This document shows positions 14,299 through 17,635 of a stretch of 17,635 nt of DNA, piece by piece. The position numbers and the translations under genes were made by a program. A model generated the notes under the pieces. The model had not been told where the DNA came from, searched no databases, and worked only from the letters and a program-made list of their open reading frames with translations. This DNA comes from Actinomycetota bacterium (GTDB lineage: Bacteria; Actinomycetota; Acidimicrobiia; Actinomarinales; Actinomarinaceae): assembly GCA_027729925.1 (NCBI GenBank), contig JAQCEB010000017.1:1-17635 (forward strand), given 5' to 3'. Position 1 is the stretch's first letter. Each line of letters starts with the position of its first letter.

Positions 14299-14304
14299 AT
14301 TTTA
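14299..14304 (-). promoter_or_regulatory. -10-like box TAAAAT of the nfeD-SPFH pair
   Basis: TAAAAT, six bases (TTCAAT), then the ATG at 14292. It lies in the gap after the small membrane protein gene and would separate this pair from the respiratory operon. Confidence 0.45.
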
Positions 14305-14307
14305 ATT

Positions 14308-14670
14308 CTAACTTGCTTCTTCTTCAAGCTGCTCCTCTTCAAAACGATTAAGAGCAAGTAAAAACATTATAAAAAGAATAAGGGATGCAACCATAAAAGT
14401 AATAGGTAGGACTCTAATTTCAAAAGCATTTAAACCTTCAATATCAGCAGGCTTTGGTCCTCTTGGAGCGTATAAAATAAATAAAATAGAATTAATCACT
14501 CCCCAGCCAAAAGTCGCTGCTCCAGTGATTAAAAATCCTAATCTTCTACCAAGATTTGTTGAATTAATTAAATAAACTGATCCAGTAAATACTATTAATG
14601 AACCAATAAACATCAAAATCCCAGTAACGGTTAAATTAGCAGAAAGGAGTGAGCGCATTATTTCACGCAT
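14308..14670 (-). CDS. Small membrane protein of the cytochrome bc gene cluster (120 aa)
   Basis: I do not recognise a named family. The 120-residue protein has three clear membrane helices (about 12-35, 46-68 and 86-108), a loop with APRGPKPADIEGL (about 68-80), and an acidic tail (EEEQLEEEAS). It overlaps the end of the dihaem cytochrome c gene by 8 bases and has no promoter-like box, so it is almost certainly cotranslated with the bc complex. That makes an accessory or assembly subunit of the complex, or a linker to a terminal oxidase, a reasonable guess. An internal ATG four codons later (14658) is an alternative start. Confidence 0.75.
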   Translation of the reverse strand: MREIMRSLLSANLTVTGILMFIGSLIVFTGSVYLINSTNLGRRLGFLITGAATFGWGVINSILFILYAPRGPKPADIEGLNAFEIRVLPITFMVASLILFIMFLLALNRFEEEQLEEEAS

Positions 14671-16087
14671 CAGGACCCATTCCTCTTAAGTAATCAATAA
14701 TTAACTCAATATCTTGCTGAGAAAGTACAGCACCAAAGCCTGGCATCTTACCCCCACCTACACCATTAACTCCATAAGCTTTACCATTTTCAGAACCTTT
14801 AATAATGAAATCTACCATATCTTGTTTTTCTTTAAATTGAATATTTGCTCTACCAGCACGCAAAGCAGGACCTAGACCACCTGAGGCAATTTTTTTAGTA
14901 TAAGCTACTCCAGCAGAATATCCTGCTGTATGACATCTGGCACAATAAGCATTAAATAACCCGACTGCTCTTTGTGCTTTTTCTAAATCACCATTAAAAG
15001 TAGTATCAGCAATTTCTTCAAAAGAAACATCCCATAGTTTATTTTTTAATGCCTCTTCCAGAAAAGCTAAACCAACTTCGGCATCATTTAAAAATTTATC
15101 ATATCCTTCGAATACGATGGTTTCATTAATAAGATAGCTTTCTAACTCAGATAAGTAACTACTTGCGACTTTTGAATCTTTTTTACCAAACACGGACTCT
15201 TCATTATCAGGATCTAAATTCAAAATTGATGTACCTAAAATTTCTGAAATATTTTGACTGTATGTTGATAATTCTATTTCTACTGAATCTGTTAAACCGT
15301 CTTCATCAGTATCTATTCCTCCTTCTCTATTTAAGAGTTCAGAGATATCGATCACAGCTTTTTGGATAACAGGTAAGTCTGTAGGTGATTTTTTAATATC
15401 GTCAATTAAAGCTTTTTGTTGAATTATTTCATTTTCAACCAGTAACTCTGAAGTTTCTAACCTTAGAAGTGCTCCTGAAATATTTGATTCGATGCTCTTA
15501 AGTTCTTCTTGTTGAGAAATTTGCATATGGTGTAAGTATTCAATTAAATCATCGAGTTGACCGTCGTTCATTGGACCGCCACCTTCTAATCCCCAAGCAG
15601 GCATTGGGGAATTAGCTCTACCATAAATTAACCAGTATCTAACTTCTTCATCGTCATATCTGTAAAAAACATTATTAATTGCAGGAGCAGCCCAAGTAAC
15701 ATTTATTCCACTTCTTTTTTCTAAATATGCTGCAGCACCACCAGAACCATCAACACCATGACAGTTTCCACAACCAAACTCTTCATATAGATGGTGTCCT
15801 CTTTCAACAGATACTTCATCAAATGCTTCAACAAATTCTTCTTGTCTATTTTGTTCACCAAGATAATACAAAGGAATCATGACAGTAAGAATTGAAGCTA
15901 CAATTACTGCAACTGTTAGTGTTTTATCTAAGGTTTTTGTTTCAAGCTCGTCATCGTTTCTATATTTTGATTGGTTTGGGATGTAATCTTTTACCTTACC
16001 AGAACCTCTAAATCCAATAGCAGCAAAGAAAGCAAGAGCGCCAACTATTCCTAAAGCAATCAAGGTTATTAAAACTGAACTATTCAT
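14663..16087 (-). CDS. Membrane-anchored dihaem cytochrome c of the bc complex
   Basis: This 474-residue electron carrier takes electrons from the Rieske protein. Two N-terminal membrane helices (about 4-26 and 56-77) anchor it. The first cytochrome c domain has CGNCH (C106, C109, H110), with M162 in PMPAWG as probable axial ligand. The second has CARCH (C382, C385, H386), with M448 in KMPGFG. Between them lies a long insert (about 190-375), largely helical and acidic. It contains DTDEDGLTDSVE at 259-270, which has the spacing of a calcium-binding loop of the thrombospondin type 3/dockerin kind. The start follows the Rieske stop by one base and has a good Shine-Dalgarno (AGAGGAA). The length exceeds that of usual dihaem QcrC proteins because of the insert. 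Confidence 0.92.
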   Translation of the reverse strand: MNSSVLITLIALGIVGALAFFAAIGFRGSGKVKDYIPNQSKYRNDDELETKTLDKTLTVAVIVASILTVMIPLYYLGEQNRQEEFVEAFDEVSVERGHHLYEEFGCGNCHGVDGSGGAAAYLEKRSGINVTWAAPAINNVFYRYDDEEVRYWLIYGRANSPMPAWGLEGGGPMNDGQLDDLIEYLHHMQISQQEELKSIESNISGALLRLETSELLVENEIIQQKALIDDIKKSPTDLPVIQKAVIDISELLNREGGIDTDEDGLTDSVEIELSTYSQNISEILGTSILNLDPDNEESVFGKKDSKVASSYLSELESYLINETIVFEGYDKFLNDAEVGLAFLEEALKNKLWDVSFEEIADTTFNGDLEKAQRAVGLFNAYCARCHTAGYSAGVAYTKKIASGGLGPALRAGRANIQFKEKQDMVDFIIKGSENGKAYGVNGVGGGKMPGFGAVLSQQDIELIIDYLRGMGPDA

Positions 16088-16088
16088 G

Positions 16089-16952
16089 TTATTCCTCTGT
16101 TGTTAAAGCTATACAGGATAAACCTTGCGGATACTTAACTGATAGTTCTGGTGCTCTTGGTGATTCTACAATTGTTCCTGTATCAATTATGAATCTTCCA
16201 GATACAACTGAAACATTAAATCTATCTAAATTTCTAGGTGCAGGGCCAGCAAAATACTCTCCTACCATATTGTATTTTGATCCGTGACACGGACATTCAA
16301 AACCCTGGGATGAATTACACCAAGGCACTCTACATCCTAAATGAACACAACGTTGGTATACAGCTACTAATCCCTCAGCAACTGTCGCTCCAGTAGAAAA
16401 CTGGGATTTTGATGCAGCTGCATCGTTTAAAGGTAGGACATAAGCTCTAGCTGATGGTATAAACGCCGGAAGTACTGAACCATCTGATTGAAATATTTGG
16501 TTTTTTAGTTCTTCTACTGTGCCAGCATCTACTTTAGATCCAAATCCACCTGAAATCTTTGGCCAAAAAAAACCTAAATAAGAAATTAATTGAATACCAG
16601 CAAATGCTCCAAATGAAATTCTTAGGGCTTTTGTTAAAAATTGTCTTCTGGTAATACCTGCTTCTTCTTCAGAAATTTCCTCAAATACTTCTTTCTCTTC
16701 AAGTTTTACTATTTGATCTGATGTGACTTCTGTGACTGGTTCAATAATTGGAGAAGGTTCAGAATCACTTTTTGGTAAATCTGGTTCTAAAAAATTAGTT
16801 TTTGAATGATCATCCTTAAGAGCTTTTTTATCAACATTTTTCTTCCAATTAAAACTCTTAGGTCTCCTTCCAGTAACTACCGTCACTATTCCTACTATCC
16901 CCAAAATTCCAACTAGTGCAAAAGTTGCAAATGATAATTCAATAATATTCAT
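16089..16952 (-). CDS. Rieske [2Fe-2S] protein of the quinol:cytochrome c reductase
   Basis: This is the iron-sulphur subunit of the cytochrome bc complex (287 residues from the start chosen). The cluster ligands are in CVHLGC (C202, H204; disulphide C207) and CPCHGS (C220, H223; disulphide C222). A further cysteine, C212, lies between the boxes. A first membrane helix is at about 7-27, followed by a charged, proline-rich linker. Then a TRRQFL twin-arginine-like motif (101-106) precedes a second helix (about 112-130), so the protein probably uses the Tat route. I choose the ATG at 16952 because it overlaps the cytochrome b stop as ATGA; a TTG five codons earlier (16967) is open but less likely. 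The gene is translationally coupled to cytochrome b. Confidence 0.95.
   Translation of the reverse strand: MNIIELSFATFALVGILGIVGIVTVVTGRRPKSFNWKKNVDKKALKDDHSKTNFLEPDLPKSDSEPSPIIEPVTEVTSDQIVKLEEKEVFEEISEEEAGITRRQFLTKALRISFGAFAGIQLISYLGFFWPKISGGFGSKVDAGTVEELKNQIFQSDGSVLPAFIPSARAYVLPLNDAAASKSQFSTGATVAEGLVAVYQRCVHLGCRVPWCNSSQGFECPCHGSKYNMVGEYFAGPAPRNLDRFNVSVVSGRFIIDTGTIVESPRAPELSVKYPQGLSCIALTTEE
16092..16098 (-). promoter_or_regulatory. Shine-Dalgarno sequence of the cytochrome c gene
   Basis: AGAGGAA lies at a normal distance (about 6 bases after GAGG) from the ATG at 16087, within the last codons and stop of the Rieske gene. It is unusual here because most other starts have no Shine-Dalgarno sequence. 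Confidence 0.7.
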
Positions 16953-17635
16953 TCGAAATTTATCCAATCCAGTAAATCATCAAACCATATTCCATCAATC
17001 CAAGGATAAGTCCAGTTCCATCCTGGTCCTCTGAACAAAACTCCAATTATTGTTAAAATTCCTGCACCAGCTAGAAAAAAAGTATAAAACATAATTGCAA
17101 ATTTTCTTTTTGAAGGATTGGTTTCAGGATTTCTATCTATATAAGGAAAAGCCATAAACAAAACAACACCGAGTACTAGTGGAATCATAACTCCAGCTAT
17201 TTGCGGATCCCAATAAGAAAGAAGTTCTTGTAGACCCAAGAAATACCATGGAGCTTTTGCTGGGTTTGGTGTTACGTTTGGGTTTGCTTCAGCTAATAAA
17301 GGTGCTTGTAAAATTGCAGATATTAAAACTAAAAATGCAGTCATGCTCATTAAAGCTACAAATTCGGGAAGCATAAGATGTGGCCAAGTGTTTACCTTAT
17401 CAATAGGTTCACTAACTGATTTTTGAATTGGCTTTGCTTTTACGACTGTTAATAATCTTTGCGTAACTTTAACTTCTGGAGAGAATTCAACTGCAACAGG
17501 TTTTTCAGTATTACTAACAGGAGCAGCAACTGCTTTTTCTTCTTGAACAACTGGAGCAGCAACTGCTTTTTCTTCTTGAACAACTGGAGCAGCAACTGCT
17601 TTTTCTTCTTGAACAACTTGAGCAGATTCTTCTAT
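16949..17635 (-). CDS. Cytochrome b of the bc complex, C-terminal half with repeat linker (cut by window edge)
   Basis: The frame is open from the right edge to the TGA at 16949-16951 (228 residues visible). The last 150 or so are the C-terminal cytochrome b domain: KVNTWPHLMLPEFVAL, then three membrane helices (around LVLISAILQAPLL, VMIPLVLGVVLFMAFPY and FAIMFYTFFLAGAGIL). The quinol-site region reads NPAKAPWYFLGLQELL, so the classical PEWY appears as APWY, a form I associate with menaquinol-type complexes. Before this comes a Pro/Ala/Val/Glu/Lys-rich linker of at least 80 residues with three exact copies of an 11-residue unit. The b6-type N-terminal half must lie outside the window, either fused in frame or as a separate gene. 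The ATG at 17374 is internal, not the start. Confidence 0.92.
   Translation of the reverse strand: MEESAQVVQEEKAVAAPVVQEEKAVAAPVVQEEKAVAAPVSNTEKPVAVEFSPEVKVTQRLLTVVKAKPIQKSVSEPIDKVNTWPHLMLPEFVALMSMTAFLVLISAILQAPLLAEANPNVTPNPAKAPWYFLGLQELLSYWDPQIAGVMIPLVLGVVLFMAFPYIDRNPETNPSKRKFAIMFYTFFLAGAGILTIIGVLFRGPGWNWTYPWIDGIWFDDLLDWINFE
17520..17618 (-). repeat. Three perfect 33-bp tandem repeats inside the cytochrome b linker
   Basis: Copies at 17520-17552, 17553-17585 and 17586-17618 are identical at every base. A diverged partial copy follows to the window edge. Each encodes one 11-residue unit (PVVQEEKAVAA in circular order), so copy-number change keeps the frame. Perfect identity points to recent duplication or slippage. 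Confidence 0.95.

Noticed and set aside
16953..16967. Rieske gene starting at the TTG at 16967
   Set aside because: The ATG at 16952 overlaps the cytochrome b stop as ATGA and begins directly before the first membrane helix; the TTG would add only five residues inside the cytochrome b tail.
17372..17374. ATG as the start of a short cytochrome b subunit
   Set aside because: The conserved KVNTWPHL segment precedes it in the same open frame, which continues to the window edge without a stop.
17520..17635. CRISPR array
   Set aside because: The 33-bp units are contiguous with no spacers and are in frame within cytochrome b.

Overview
The window is a dense, strongly A+T-rich stretch of bacterial chromosome. 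Twenty genes lie completely inside it, plus two fragments cut by its edges. Genes overlap or sit a few bases apart, no gene-free stretch exceeds about 220 bases, and there is no tRNA, rRNA, insertion sequence, phage gene or CRISPR array. The gene content (split proton-translocating transhydrogenase, Rieske/cytochrome bc complex with a membrane-anchored dihaem cytochrome c, exported GH57 glycosidase, amino-acid and nucleoside catabolic enzymes) fits a small-genome, aerobic or respiring heterotroph. The compactness and base composition suggest a streamlined free-living, perhaps marine, bacterium. A low-GC actinobacterium (Acidimicrobiia/Actinomarinales-like) is my best guess, because the starts look leaderless and because of the bc-complex type. 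A streamlined Chloroflexota relative is an alternative. This assignment is inference only.

Layout. 1-350: the end of an unrecognised plus-strand gene, then a spacer ending in a long hairpin with a T-run. 326-3655 (minus): pntAA-pntAB-pntB with a DUF2306-like membrane protein downstream. 3676-3921: a small orphan protein (minus), divergent from a DUF1289 zinc-knuckle-like protein (3951-4208, plus). 4215-8732 (minus): a tryptophanase-family PLP lyase followed by a large exported GH57 glycosidase. 8775-9251 (plus): a YbaK/ProX-type aminoacyl-tRNA deacylase-like protein. 9243-10485 (minus): a guanidine-modifying enzyme resembling arginine dihydrolases, then a small membrane-anchored unknown. 10530-12927 (plus): GNAT acetyltransferase, unknown 92-aa protein, nucleoside hydrolase, LysE/RhtB exporter, the last three tightly coupled. 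12904-17635 (minus): cytochrome b (C-terminal half, cut by the window edge), Rieske protein, dihaem cytochrome c, small membrane protein, NfeD and an SPFH/paraslipin protein.

Working together. The right-hand block is the quinol:cytochrome c reductase of an electron transport chain, and the left-hand block couples the proton gradient to NADPH supply. Between them are scavenging enzymes for tryptophan or related amino acids, arginine or related guanidines, nucleosides and alpha-glucans.

The most striking signal is a rule for gene starts. Twelve of the 20 complete genes have a TANNNT box 6 or 7 bases before the start codon (a thirteenth has it at 8), which predicts leaderless mRNAs. The seven without it are the genes that overlap their upstream neighbour or, in one case, abut it and carry a good Shine-Dalgarno sequence. 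Other points of interest are a possible small structured transcript at about 213-347, three perfect 33-bp tandem repeats in the cytochrome b linker, and a Ca2+-loop-like motif inserted between the two haem domains of the cytochrome c. I found no clearly new defence or mobile system.
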